Below, one piece after another: positions 23,196 to 31,809 of a stretch of DNA of 48,445 nucleotides; within the stretch, counting starts at the first letter, position 1; the number at the start of each line of letters is the position of its first letter. The position numbers and the translations under genes were made by a program. Source of the stretch: a virus; the IMG/VR virus record IMGVR_UViG_3300035073_000022, positions 1 to 48,445 of that record. One strand, written 5' to 3'. The notes beneath the pieces were generated by a model that was not told the DNA's origin, made no database searches, and saw only the letters and a list, made by a program, of their open reading frames with translations.

Positions 23196-23980
23196 ACAGT
23201 GTCGAGCAACATCGAGCTGGTATCTTCGGCAAAGTGGTCCTCGGCTACTGTTCCAACGGCTACGTCCGCCACGAGTTCTGCGATTCGATCATCGACACCA
23301 TGCTTTATGACTATCAACAGCAGGGCATCCTGCTCGGGGTCGGTGGTGGAACTGCAGGTATCGTATCAGGGCCTCGTATTGCAGAGACCCGATCGCAGAT
23401 CGTTGACGCCTTCCTATCTGACCCACGGTTTGTGGATCAGACCGGAGACCGAGCCGAGTGGCTCTGGATGGCCGACACCGACATGGTTTGGAGCGGCGAT
23501 GCGTTCTATCGACTCCTGGCGTCAGCGGACCCGGTGGATCGTCCCATTGTGGGGGGTCTGTGTTTCGCTGGTGGTCGGACTGGGAAGTTCTTTCCTACGA
23601 TCTATCGGACGATTCAGGGAGAGGATGGCCTGGAGATTGAGCCTATACTGGAATATCCTCAGGGGGCTATGATCAAGGTCGGGGCTACCGGTGCGGCGTT
23701 CATGCTGATCCACCGTTCGGTGTTCATCAGAATGAGCCAGCCGTGGCCCAACGGATTCGGAACGACACCGGACGGTCGCAAGAACCCGTATCCCTGGTTC
23801 AATGAGGGCGGGACCGACAAGTCTGGTAACCCGTATGGTGAAGACACCGCGTTCTGCATGAAAGCGCAAGCCGCCGGTTTCCCGATCCACGTCAACACGG
23901 ACGTCCGGGTCGGGCACGTGAAGACGTACGAGCTGAACGAGAGGGTCTACCATGAGCGAAACAGTGTTGGAGTGCATTGA
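23192..23980 (+). CDS. Glycosyltransferase, GT-A type (family 2-like)
   Basis: 262 aa. Probably transfers a sugar from a nucleotide-sugar donor to a phage or host acceptor. It starts KVVLGYCSNGYVRHEF, the usual first strand and loop. The metal-binding DxD motif is WMADTDMVW (Asp95, Asp97), followed by PIVGGLCFAGG and, late in the protein, GEDTAFCMKAQAAGFPIHV, matching the ED...A...G pattern near the catalytic base. The start ATG at 23192 follows GGAGGGGG. Its place between capsid and connector genes suggests that a virion protein may be the acceptor (inference). Confidence 0.8.
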   Translation: MNSVEQHRAGIFGKVVLGYCSNGYVRHEFCDSIIDTMLYDYQQQGILLGVGGGTAGIVSGPRIAETRSQIVDAFLSDPRFVDQTGDRAEWLWMADTDMVWSGDAFYRLLASADPVDRPIVGGLCFAGGRTGKFFPTIYRTIQGEDGLEIEPILEYPQGAMIKVGATGAAFMLIHRSVFIRMSQPWPNGFGTTPDGRKNPYPWFNEGGTDKSGNPYGEDTAFCMKAQAAGFPIHVNTDVRVGHVKTYELNERVYHERNSVGVH

Positions 23981-24845
23981 GCGCTGCCGACGCCAGCTCT
24001 ACGGGCGCAATCACTTCCAACTGAACCGGCTGGACGCCTCCATCAGCGCCACCGACGTGACGCTCACGTTCGACCGAGTGTTGGGCATGATCCGTCCCGG
24101 GGTTCTCCTGGGCCTCGGGACGGAGCTGCTCTACGTGTGGGAGACGAACGACACCGCCAAGACGGCGGTCGTACAGCGGGGCTACCTCGGTTCCACGGCG
24201 GCGGCTGCCTCGGTTGACGCTCTGGTTGAGATCGCTCCCCGGTTCGCCAGGGCGATGATCAAAGAGGCGATCCAGGACGAGATCCGCTCCTGGCCCGATT
24301 CGCTCTACCAGGTGTTCCCGCAGACGCTCACTGTCGCCGGAGGGAACAGCGGGCTCGAACTGTCGGCGGCGTTTGCTGATCTCATCGGCATCGTCGAGGT
24401 GTTCAAGCAGCCCGCCCTCGGTTCGGACACGTGGCGACGGATGAACGGTGTCCGCCTGCTCCGCAATCTCCCGCTCGATGCGTCATCCTCGGGGCTCATG
24501 CTCAACCTGGGTGAGACGGTTACCACCGGCATGGATATCCAGGTGATCATGGCATTCCCGTTTGCGACCGATCCGTGGAACGACAACACCGACCTCGAAA
24601 CCGACTCCGGTCTTTCTCCTTCCATGCTTGATATTGTCCCGCTCGGGGTGAGCGCCCGACTGCTCACCAGCAACGAGGTCGACCGGACCGACATGGGCGG
24701 ACAGGGTGAGGCTCGTCGGGCGACCGAAGTGCCGATCAACGCGATGATCCAGACCGGCGTGAATCACCTGCGGCTGCGGGATCGCCGGATTGCCGAGGAA
24801 GCTGCCCGTCTACTCCGTGATTACCCGATCAGGTACCGGTGCTAA
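23952..24845 (+). CDS. Probable head-tail connector/adaptor
   Basis: 297 aa. The N-terminus (SETVLECIERCRRQLYG) is helical, followed by beta-rich sequence (TDVTLTFDRVLGMIRPGVLL) and AMIKEAIQDEIRSWPDSLYQ. A long helix-then-beta arrangement placed after the capsid gene fits a gatekeeper or adaptor protein. It overlaps the glycosyltransferase gene by 29 bases, with GAGAGGGTCTACC upstream of its ATG. The role is inferred from context rather than from a diagnostic motif. Confidence 0.6.
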   Translation: MSETVLECIERCRRQLYGRNHFQLNRLDASISATDVTLTFDRVLGMIRPGVLLGLGTELLYVWETNDTAKTAVVQRGYLGSTAAAASVDALVEIAPRFARAMIKEAIQDEIRSWPDSLYQVFPQTLTVAGGNSGLELSAAFADLIGIVEVFKQPALGSDTWRRMNGVRLLRNLPLDASSSGLMLNLGETVTTGMDIQVIMAFPFATDPWNDNTDLETDSGLSPSMLDIVPLGVSARLLTSNEVDRTDMGGQGEARRATEVPINAMIQTGVNHLRLRDRRIAEEAARLLRDYPIRYRC

Positions 24846-26708
24846 ATGGCCCTTGGAATCAGCGGGAGACTCTCAACTCCATACACGACCGGCGGGGTCC
24901 CCGCATCTGACTCGTCGTCGGTTCCTGGTACCTGGACCGGTGCGATCGCCGGATACATGTTCAATATCGAACCGAGCAAGTACCAGCGGCGTCTGCTCGA
25001 CATCACCCGCCAGGGGGCCGACACCACGTCGGAACCGGGCGAGGGGAGCCTGTCCAACCAGGGCTTCTGGAGCCGCTACGGTTCGAACTGGCTAGGCGGG
25101 GCGGGCCAGCGCAAGTTCGACTTCGATCGGGACTCGAACCGCACCCGGTTCTTCACCTCCCTCGGGCTGAACGTTTGGACGCCAGACCAGCTGACGCTTC
25201 TGAACGATTGCGAGCAGAAACGCTCGTCGGCCCAGACTAATCTCAAGATGTTGGCGGTGTCCGGGTTCGTCTATCTCGTTGACGGGACCGCTTTGGTCCG
25301 CACCGCCGACATGACCCCTGCGGGTCCGACGTTCACCACGATAACTGGTACACCGGGCACCGCCATCAATGACATCTGCACCGACGGGACGGCCGTCTAC
25401 ATCGCCACCGCATCCGGTGTCTACAAGGCAGCGATCTCGGGGACGTCCGCTGCCGTGTTCGGTGCGGCGACTGCTACCCAGGTCTGCCAGATGGTCAACG
25501 GCAGGATGATGATCGGCCGAGGTCAGATCCTGGCCGAGCTCGACAACGCCGGTGCCGCCACCACCCTCTACACCCACTATTCGACTAACTTCCTGTGGAC
25601 GGCCATTTGGGCCGGTCCTCAACGGATCTACGCTGCCGGATACGCCGACGTCAAGGGCGACGTGTTTAAAGTGGGGATCAACGAGACGACCGGGGCGCTC
25701 ACCCAGCCGACCTACGCTACCTACTTCCCGCTGGGCGAGCTCGTCAACGCCGCGATGTTCTACGCCGGGTTCATGGTGTTCGGCACGAACAAGGGCATCC
25801 GGATCTCGTCGGTAAGTACCGATGACGGGTCACTGACCTATGGGCCGTTGATTGATGAGCCGGGGTCAGTGTCTTGTCTGGTGGCCGAGGGGTTGTACAT
25901 CTGGTTTGGATGGACAAACTACTCCGCTTCTAAGACGGGGACCGGCCGGTTGGGGTTTGATAGCCCCTTTACCGGGACACTGACCCCACCTTTCGCTACC
26001 GATATCATGGCCACCGCCCAGGGTACGGTTACGACGGTGACACGGTATGGTAGCAAGGTCTACTTTGGGGTGTCCGGGCAGGGCTTCTACGGTGAGAACA
26101 CGACGCTGCTCGCTGCCGGTCTGTTCGACACCGGCTGGATCTCGTTCGGGACCCCAGAGAAGAAATCCGCCATCCACTCGACCGTACGTCATGCTGCATT
26201 GACGTCGGGGCAGACTGTATCAGTGTCCATCATCTCGGACCAGTATGGCACACAGGTCATGGGCACCTCCAACACGGTGGGATCCTTTGAGCCCCCGGAG
26301 CCAGCGCTGACTGATATCCCGGGACCTTTTTACGTCCCCGGTGTTCGGGTAGACCGGCTCCGACTTTCGATCACGTTGAATGCGGGTGGGGCTGGGAGCC
26401 CGACCCTCTACCGTTGGGCGCTACGGGCCGCTCCTGCCCCTGTCCGAGCTGAGACGCTAGTCGTTCCGGTCATTTCTTCGACCACGGTGAAAACCGGGGC
26501 GTGGGAATCGACGGCCGAGGCGTTCGACCGGTTCGAGTTCTACGTGGCCATGCTGGCACTAGCGACGTCGGGAGATGTGGTAGTCTATCAGGAGGGAAAC
26601 CATACATGGCAGGTAAAGGTCGAGAGTGTGGCCATGGAAGCAGAACGGTTCGATCCAGAGCGGGACTGGTTCAGCGGCTACATCTATCTGAACCTGATTA
26701 CGGTGTGA
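24846..26708 (+). CDS. Tail protein with beta-propeller-like repeats (nozzle-like)
   Basis: 620 aa. The N-terminal 120 residues are unique. Then come repeated beta-strand units: SGFVYLVDGTALVRTADM, DGTAVYIATASGVYKAA, MVNGRMMIGRGQILAEL, PQRIYAAGYADVKGDVF, GFMVFGTNKGIRISSVS. This regular pattern is that of a beta-propeller, as in the nozzle proteins of T7-like tails. The C-terminal part is beta-sandwich-like (APVRAETLVVPVISST). Placed between connector and fibre genes. Confidence 0.65.
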   Translation: MALGISGRLSTPYTTGGVPASDSSSVPGTWTGAIAGYMFNIEPSKYQRRLLDITRQGADTTSEPGEGSLSNQGFWSRYGSNWLGGAGQRKFDFDRDSNRTRFFTSLGLNVWTPDQLTLLNDCEQKRSSAQTNLKMLAVSGFVYLVDGTALVRTADMTPAGPTFTTITGTPGTAINDICTDGTAVYIATASGVYKAAISGTSAAVFGAATATQVCQMVNGRMMIGRGQILAELDNAGAATTLYTHYSTNFLWTAIWAGPQRIYAAGYADVKGDVFKVGINETTGALTQPTYATYFPLGELVNAAMFYAGFMVFGTNKGIRISSVSTDDGSLTYGPLIDEPGSVSCLVAEGLYIWFGWTNYSASKTGTGRLGFDSPFTGTLTPPFATDIMATAQGTVTTVTRYGSKVYFGVSGQGFYGENTTLLAAGLFDTGWISFGTPEKKSAIHSTVRHAALTSGQTVSVSIISDQYGTQVMGTSNTVGSFEPPEPALTDIPGPFYVPGVRVDRLRLSITLNAGGAGSPTLYRWALRAAPAPVRAETLVVPVISSTTVKTGAWESTAEAFDRFEFYVAMLALATSGDVVVYQEGNHTWQVKVESVAMEAERFDPERDWFSGYIYLNLITV

Positions 26709-26715
26709 GGTAGAC

Positions 26716-28119
26716 ATGGCTCGTGAAGAGATCAAAGGTGCCGTAGCGGCCACCACCCTATCCGGGGCGATTAACAACTCGGTGACGTCGCTCACCCTCG
26801 CTGACGGTACCGGCTGGCCGACCGGCTCGCCTGGTCCGTTCGTCGCCACCATCGACCGGGGGCTGTCTACCGAAGAGAAGATCTTGGTGACCGCCCGTTC
26901 GACCAACACCCTGTCTTCGATCACCCGGGGTTACGATGGGACCTCCGCCCAGAACCACGCCAACGGAGCCGTAATTGAACATACGATCTCAGCTTTGTTA
27001 CTCGACGAGGCGAACCGGGTGGTATCGGAGCGCCAGGCGAACATCGGGCTGGCGTCGGCATCGACGATCGCGTCGCAGTCGAAGGTAACCGGCGACTCGG
27101 TTGTTCGTTTCAAGCGGCAGACGGACGGGCAGATGGAGTGGGGCTCCGGCTCCGGGGCTGCCGATGTCCTTCTCCGTCGGCTGCAGGCAGACGTTCTCGA
27201 GCTCCAAGATGAGTTGCGCCTCCTGCGGGCGACCAATGTCCAGATCCTGTCATCTCGGGTGGGTGCCGAGTCGATCGACCGGTTCAATGTTGATGCCTCT
27301 GGCAAGCACCAGTGGGGTTCCGGCTCCGGTGCGGTCGACCTGAACCTGTATCGTACATCAGCGGCGAAGTTGAAGACGGACCATGCGCTGGAAGTAGCAG
27401 GTGCGTTCACGGCTCTAACTACTGGGGTGGTGACTGGGGCCCTGACTTCTGACAACATCAAGCGGGGGTCGGGTACACCCGAAGGTGCGGTCACCGGAGT
27501 GGTTGGTGATATCTACCAGCGGACCAACGGCTCGTCGGCCACCAGCCTTTACGTGAAAGAGTCAGGATCGGGCAATACCGGCTGGATTCCCCATGGTGCG
27601 ACTCGGATGCTCGCCCACTCTGAATCCCAGGTCTCGCAGTTTGCCAATACTGCGGAGTTCTCGATCTGTGACACGACGGTGGCGGCGGGGACGCTCGTTG
27701 CCGGGGACCATCTCCGCCTTACCGCTGCAGGATCATGGCTCAATAACAGCGGATCGTCCACTTCTGGTAGGGTTCGATTCTATGTCGGTGGGACGCTGAT
27801 CGCTGACACCGGGGTCACGATCGCCCTCATCTCGAATACTGCGGTTTGGATTCCTTGGCGGGTCGAGATCAACATGCGTATCCAGTCACTCACTAACACC
27901 TACGCGACTGGCATGTTTAACACATCGAGGATTTCGGCGACATCGGATACGACATGGGCGACAGCCTCGGGTGATGTGCCCTATCTGTTCAACCTCGTGT
28001 CGACGCCGATCACCGCCAACTGGGCGAACGCCATCGCAGTCAAACTCACTACGACAGCATCCGATGCGAACCTCGGACAGGTCGCGTCGGGTTGGTCACT
28101 GGAAAGGCTGTACGCATGA
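26716..28119 (+). CDS. Tail fibre / receptor-binding protein
   Basis: 467 aa. Two internal repeats carry the WGSGSGA-x-D motif typical of fibre shafts: DSVVRFKRQTDGQMEWGSGS at about residues 131-150 and SIDRFNVDASGKHQWGSGSG at about 190-210, each followed by D-x-x-L-x-R. The C-terminal 180 residues are beta-rich with many Thr/Ser and likely form the receptor-binding head. The N-terminal part (SLTLADGTGWPT...EEKILVTARS) resembles attachment domains. Start ATG with GAGGTAGAC upstream. Confidence 0.7.
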   Translation: MAREEIKGAVAATTLSGAINNSVTSLTLADGTGWPTGSPGPFVATIDRGLSTEEKILVTARSTNTLSSITRGYDGTSAQNHANGAVIEHTISALLLDEANRVVSERQANIGLASASTIASQSKVTGDSVVRFKRQTDGQMEWGSGSGAADVLLRRLQADVLELQDELRLLRATNVQILSSRVGAESIDRFNVDASGKHQWGSGSGAVDLNLYRTSAAKLKTDHALEVAGAFTALTTGVVTGALTSDNIKRGSGTPEGAVTGVVGDIYQRTNGSSATSLYVKESGSGNTGWIPHGATRMLAHSESQVSQFANTAEFSICDTTVAAGTLVAGDHLRLTAAGSWLNNSGSSTSGRVRFYVGGTLIADTGVTIALISNTAVWIPWRVEINMRIQSLTNTYATGMFNTSRISATSDTTWATASGDVPYLFNLVSTPITANWANAIAVKLTTTASDANLGQVASGWSLERLYA

Positions 28120-28667
28120 TTGCGATCCCCGCCCGCTGGCAGAAGAACCGACGTGCTGGTTATGTGATCGAGCTCATCGTCCTGCATTCGATGGAGGCGG
28201 GCGAATCGTCCAAGACCGCCGAAGCCTGCGCTGGCGTATTCCACCGGGGGACCCGCCAGGCGTCCGCCCACTACTGTATCGATAACGACTCGATCGTCCA
28301 GTCGGTGTCTGACCGGCGTTATGCGTTCGGTGCGGGCGGTGGGATCGGGACTCGCCGGATCAATGACAACGCCATCCATCTGGAGCACGCCGGTTACGCT
28401 CGCCAGTCGGTGGCCGATTGGGCGGACAACTTTAGCCAGTCGATGCTGCTGTGGTCCACGATTCTGAGTGCTCAACTGGGTAAGCAATACGGAATCCACT
28501 CGGTGATCCGGGGGGTTGAGGATCTACGGGCGGGGCATTGGAACGGGATTACCACCCACGCCATCGTCGAGAAGGCGTTCCCTTCGACGGGCCATTGGGA
28601 TCCCGGTCCCCATTTCCCGTTGGACTCCTACCGGGACCTGATGGCTCATTGGATAGCGCAGCCGTGA
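28116..28667 (+). CDS. N-acetylmuramoyl-L-alanine amidase (endolysin)
   Basis: 183 aa, Amidase_2 type. It cleaves the amide bond between N-acetylmuramic acid and L-alanine for host lysis. Zinc ligands fit His24 in LIVLHSMEAG and the late GHWDPGPHFP histidine, with HLEHAG and the AHYCIDNDSIVQSV strand between them. The start at 28116 overlaps the fibre gene's stop (ATGA); the open frame upstream to 28092 has no better start. There is no signal peptide, so export depends on a holin. Two small membrane genes follow directly. Confidence 0.85.
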   Translation: MIAIPARWQKNRRAGYVIELIVLHSMEAGESSKTAEACAGVFHRGTRQASAHYCIDNDSIVQSVSDRRYAFGAGGGIGTRRINDNAIHLEHAGYARQSVADWADNFSQSMLLWSTILSAQLGKQYGIHSVIRGVEDLRAGHWNGITTHAIVEKAFPSTGHWDPGPHFPLDSYRDLMAHWIAQP

Positions 28668-28856
28668 ATGATAGCAACCGTCACCATCGAATCGCCGCTC
28701 CTGCTGCTGATCGTCAGCCTGTTCGCATCGACGCTGTTTGGCCTGATCGCTTGGTGTTTGATTACGTTGGTCCATCTGGGCCAGGAGATTATTGCGATAC
28801 AGGAGCAGGTCACCGTACTCACCAGAGAGATAGAAAGGATGCGCAATGGTAGGTAG
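28668..28856 (+). CDS. Small membrane protein, holin candidate
   Basis: 62 aa. One long hydrophobic segment (ESPLLLLIVSLFASTLFGLI to about residue 36) is followed by an amphipathic, charged tail (EQVTVLTREIERMRNGR) that looks like a short coiled coil. It begins right after the amidase stop, so a lysis role is likely. With a single transmembrane segment and a cytoplasmic or exported helical tail it could be a holin or an accessory of one. Confidence 0.65.
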   Translation: MIATVTIESPLLLLIVSLFASTLFGLIAWCLITLVHLGQEIIAIQEQVTVLTREIERMRNGR

Positions 28857-28971
28857 TCTAGCGTTCAGTACGACGATGGCTGGTTGGGCGGATCTGTTTT
28901 TCTTCCTCGCCAGTATCGCAATCTTGGTCTGGTTCGTTCTCCAGATCTTCGACCGCCCACGGAGGCCGTGA
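28846..28971 (+). CDS. 41-residue membrane protein, lysis accessory candidate
   Basis: MVGSLAFSTTMAGWADLFFF then LASIAILVWFVLQIF, ending DRPRRP. One hydrophobic span with a positively charged C-terminus. It overlaps the previous gene by 11 bases with GAAAGGATGC upstream. It follows the amidase and holin candidate, so it could be a second holin or antiholin; unproven. Confidence 0.6.
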   Translation: MVGSLAFSTTMAGWADLFFFLASIAILVWFVLQIFDRPRRP

Positions 28972-29117
28972 TGGCAAAAACACGCAAGAAAGGCGACGAC
29001 CTGGTTACCGGGGTCGCCGGGAATAAGGGGCTTTCCAGCCAGACAGCGAAGCTCGCCAACGGGACCAACCGTCCGAGCAAAAAGCCCAAGGCACCGAGCA
29101 AGCGGAAGGGATACTGA
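28971..29117 (+). CDS. 48-residue basic protein
   Basis: MAKTRKKGDDLVTGVAGNKG..., Lys-rich, ending PKAPSKRKGY. It starts one base inside the previous stop, with GGAGG ten bases upstream. Likely a small structural or nucleic-acid-binding protein; function unknown. Confidence 0.6.
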   Translation: MAKTRKKGDDLVTGVAGNKGLSSQTAKLANGTNRPSKKPKAPSKRKGY

Positions 29118-29332
29118 TGGACGAATCCTTCAAAGAGAAAATCCAGTCGGTGAACTTCGGCAACAACAAGGTCAGGGGCAAGCCCGAAGTCAAAGTCGTC
29201 CCGCATGAAAAGGACGGCAAACCCGCCGGTCAGTACACCGAACATCCGGACGGCCGGATCGACTGCAGCGTGTTCCCCCGGACAGGTCATACGATTGCCC
29301 GTCCACTACAGCCCGGAGGTTCCAGTGGCTGA
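29117..29332 (+). CDS. Small charged protein of unknown function
   Basis: 71 aa starting MDESFKEKIQSVNFGNNKVR, with the ATG overlapping the previous TGA. It contains GQYTEHPDGRIDCSVFPRTG. No family is recognised. It is in the late operon between lysis and decoration genes. Confidence 0.6.
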   Translation: MDESFKEKIQSVNFGNNKVRGKPEVKVVPHEKDGKPAGQYTEHPDGRIDCSVFPRTGHTIARPLQPGGSSG

Positions 29333-29606
29333 TTACCAAACAGATGAACTACGGTCGGCAGCCAGCCTGGTGCTGGAGCACGCGCAGTTGACCGTCGACT
29401 ACGAGAACGCCGTCGCAAAGCGCAACGCCGAGAAGGCGGGCGACGGCCTGACCAAGGCCACGCAGGACGAAGTCCAGGTGGCGGCTGACAAACTCCGTGC
29501 CATCCACCTTTACTGGCGTGGAATCCGGGAATGGTTCGCCGCTGAGGCCCTGGCGGCTGAGGCGGCAGCGGCTACGGTCGCCACAAGCACGGAGGTGCAG
29601 CCATGA
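29325..29606 (+). CDS. Small helical protein of unknown function (GTG start)
   Basis: The GTG at 29325 is chosen because CCGGAGG lies upstream at the right distance; the open frame extends to 29205 without a ribosome-binding site. The 93-aa product is almost wholly helical (ELRSAASLVLEHAQLTVDYE, then ALAAEAAAATVATS). A virion or chaperone role is possible but not shown. Confidence 0.65.
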   Translation: MADYQTDELRSAASLVLEHAQLTVDYENAVAKRNAEKAGDGLTKATQDEVQVAADKLRAIHLYWRGIREWFAAEALAAEAAAATVATSTEVQP

Positions 29607-30052
29607 CGATCGGCAACAGCGGCAAGTTCTACCTGACCGAGAGGGACATCCAGCAGAATGACACGGCCATCGACACGGTGGCCGACTCGCTGAAGGCGGC
29701 GCTATTCACCAACTCGATCACCACTCCGAACTTCGACACGAACACGGCGTATGCCGCTGCCCCGTTCAACGCGAACGAGATCGCAACTCCATCGGGCGGC
29801 GTGGCGCTGGCGGGCAATGCCCATTCGGTCTCGTCCGGTACCCTCATCTTCGATGCGAACGACACGGCGTGGGGCAGCCAGACGTTCTCGACCGCACGGG
29901 CGGCACTGATCTACGACGACACCATCTCAACTCCCGTGTCAAAACCGGCACTGCTGGTGTCGACCTTCGGTGCGGACTTCGGCCCGACTGCCGGGATTTT
30001 CACGATTCAATGGGCGGCAGGTGGGATCTGGACTTGGGACTTAACGCCTTGA
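29603..30052 (+). CDS. Virion surface/tail-associated protein, beta-rich
   Basis: 149 aa. Pattern: FYLTERDIQQND, LKAALFTNSITTPNFDTNTA, GGVALAGNAHSVSSGTLIFD, ANDTAWGSQTFSTARAALIY, FGADFGPTAGIFTIQWAAGG. This order (short helix, Y.A.PF..NE, GG..L, D..DT.W...TF..AR.A.IYD, G.F.I.W) is familiar from small phage virion proteins encoded next to fibre or lysis genes. A decoration or tail-spike-associated role is inferred. Confidence 0.6.
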   Translation: MTIGNSGKFYLTERDIQQNDTAIDTVADSLKAALFTNSITTPNFDTNTAYAAAPFNANEIATPSGGVALAGNAHSVSSGTLIFDANDTAWGSQTFSTARAALIYDDTISTPVSKPALLVSTFGADFGPTAGIFTIQWAAGGIWTWDLTP

Positions 30053-30321
30053 ACCGGCGTCTGGTTCTGCTAATTGTGGCGACGTCGATGGCGATCGGGA
30101 TTACGGCGAATGCGGAAGCCCAGACTCCCCCTGCACCTTATAATACGACCGTTGCCGTGATGGTCGATTCGCTGAACGGCGACACCAAGTCGACCATCGA
30201 CTGTCGTAGGGATGGCCAGTTCGAGACGATTAATGGTGATGCGACGCTGATCATGGTGAATCGGCAGCCGCACAAGATGATCTGTGTGATCACAATCAGG
30301 GTAGCCACCCCCGTAGGTTGA
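30049..30321 (+). CDS. Small secreted protein with signal peptide (TTG start)
   Basis: TTG at 30049 overlaps the previous stop (TTGA). The product is 90 aa: basic start (NRRL), hydrophobic core VLLIVATSMAIGITA, and an AEA signal-peptidase site before Q. The mature part has two cysteines (TIDCRR, MICVIT) that could form a disulfide. ATG at about 30088 is in frame but would remove the charged start of the signal. A secreted late protein could act in lysis or at the cell surface; function unknown. Confidence 0.6.
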   Translation: MNRRLVLLIVATSMAIGITANAEAQTPPAPYNTTVAVMVDSLNGDTKSTIDCRRDGQFETINGDATLIMVNRQPHKMICVITIRVATPVG

Positions 30322-30324
30322 CGG

Positions 30325-31809
30325 ATGGCTAACCCGACCATCGTCAATCGTCAGGACACTGACGGTGGTTCGACGTTCACGAAGCCCACCGGGCTCGCTG
30401 ACAACGACGTCCTGTATCTGATGTTTAACGCGTTCGGCGACAACCTCGTTCAGGACAACTCGGTGAAGCCGTCCGCCCCGTCGGGGTTCACTGAGATCTA
30501 CTGCAAGATCCGCGGGCAGGGCGACGGCACCGGCCATCCCCGTGCGTGTGTCACCTGCTATCGGAAAATCATCACCAACGCGGCAGGTGAGCCCGCCAAC
30601 TACACGGTCGGCGCTCCTGGCGGTGGGTATGGTGCGTCCGCCTATCAGGGCGGCTCCATCTACGCCGTCCGTGGAGCGGACACAGCGACGCCAGAGGCCG
30701 ATTCGGCTGGCGTGTCCGGAAAGTCCGTGACCGCCGACACCGGCTCCATCATCGACAGCAGCGGCACCGACTGGCTCCTTTTCGTCAACTGCACGAACAT
30801 GGTCACCCTGTCTCCCGGCACGCCGTCAGGGATGACGAACGACTTCAACGGCGACACCGGCGACGCCCGTGTCTACTCGCAGTCGTCGTCCGGGTCGGCC
30901 CTGTCGTCCGCTCAGCGGACCTCGTCACTGGGGACCGACGATTCATGGGTGATCGGCTTCGTTGTCGTCAAACCCGCCGCTAGTGGCAATTCGACCGCCA
31001 CTCCTTCTGCGGTTGCTACCGTTACGGCGGTTCCAGCTCCCACTTTGAAGGCGACATCGGTCGCGACCCCGGCAGCGGTTGCTACCGTTGCTGCGGTTCC
31101 AGCCCCAACGATTCGAATCGATCAGGCGGTCACGCCCGCCACGGTGGCTACAGTCGTTGCGATTCCAGCTCCGACTTTGACTACGACGTCGAAGGCGACC
31201 CCGGCTGCAGTCGCAACAGTGGTAACAGTCCCTGCTCCGACGTTGATAGCCGACGCGACGGCCACTCCGTCTGCGGTGACCACGGTAACGGCGGTTCCAG
31301 CTCCGACCCCCCTGACCAGTGGCAATTCGACTGCGACACCGGCGACGGTCGTGACCGTGGCGGCAATCCCGGCCCCCACTCCAACCGCGACGTCGAAGGC
31401 GACGCCTGCGGCGGTGGTCACGGTGGTGGCGGTTCCCGCACCCACGTTGTCATCGTCCCGGACGGCCACCCCGGCGACGGTCGTGACGGTGGCTGCGGTG
31501 CCCGCCCCGACGCCGAAGAGTACCGTAGTGGCTACCCCTGCTGTCGTGATCACCGTGGTCGGGGTGCCTGCCCCGGGGATCGTAGCGGCAGCCAAGGTCA
31601 CGGTCACCCCGGTGGTCACAACTACGTCGATTCCCGCCCCGTCGATCTCGACTAACCCGCCCGCCCCTGATCTGGTCAATCCCTTGACGGTCGAGACGGC
31701 GTCGACTAGGATAGAATCAGACCCCGAGAGCACCGAGCTGACCACCTATCCATACAGCACCGAGTGGGACACCGACCCGCACAGCACCGAGTGGGAGACT
31801 GAACCATGA
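30325..31809 (+). CDS. Surface or fibre-like protein with long Ala/Thr/Pro/Val tandem repeats
   Basis: 494 aa. Residues 1-220 form a beta-rich domain (VNRQDTDGGSTFTKPTGLAD; SGFTEIYCKI; DSWVIGFVVVKPA). Then come about nine imperfect repeats of about 23 residues with the core ATPAAVATVAAVPAPT, to about residue 440. The last 40 residues carry a short acidic repeat (STELTTYPYSTEWDTDPHST). The repeat zone resembles an extended, possibly glycosylated stalk; the globular head may bind the capsid or host. Confidence 0.7.
   Translation: MANPTIVNRQDTDGGSTFTKPTGLADNDVLYLMFNAFGDNLVQDNSVKPSAPSGFTEIYCKIRGQGDGTGHPRACVTCYRKIITNAAGEPANYTVGAPGGGYGASAYQGGSIYAVRGADTATPEADSAGVSGKSVTADTGSIIDSSGTDWLLFVNCTNMVTLSPGTPSGMTNDFNGDTGDARVYSQSSSGSALSSAQRTSSLGTDDSWVIGFVVVKPAASGNSTATPSAVATVTAVPAPTLKATSVATPAAVATVAAVPAPTIRIDQAVTPATVATVVAIPAPTLTTTSKATPAAVATVVTVPAPTLIADATATPSAVTTVTAVPAPTPLTSGNSTATPATVVTVAAIPAPTPTATSKATPAAVVTVVAVPAPTLSSSRTATPATVVTVAAVPAPTPKSTVVATPAVVITVVGVPAPGIVAAAKVTVTPVVTTTSIPAPSISTNPPAPDLVNPLTVETASTRIESDPESTELTTYPYSTEWDTDPHSTEWETEP
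30988..31650 (+). repeat. Tandem coding repeats (about 69-bp unit)
   Basis: About nine imperfect repeats within 30325-31809, each encoding about 23 residues around ATP-A/S-A/T-V-V/A-T-V-x-A-V/I-PAPT. Codon usage varies between copies while the protein is kept, which suggests selection on the protein and long-term amplification rather than a recent expansion. Such arrays are prone to copy-number change by recombination. Confidence 0.75.

Noticed and set aside
30988-31650. Tandem repeats considered as a CRISPR array
   Set aside because: The repeats are in frame within a protein, have no distinct spacers and vary at third codon positions.
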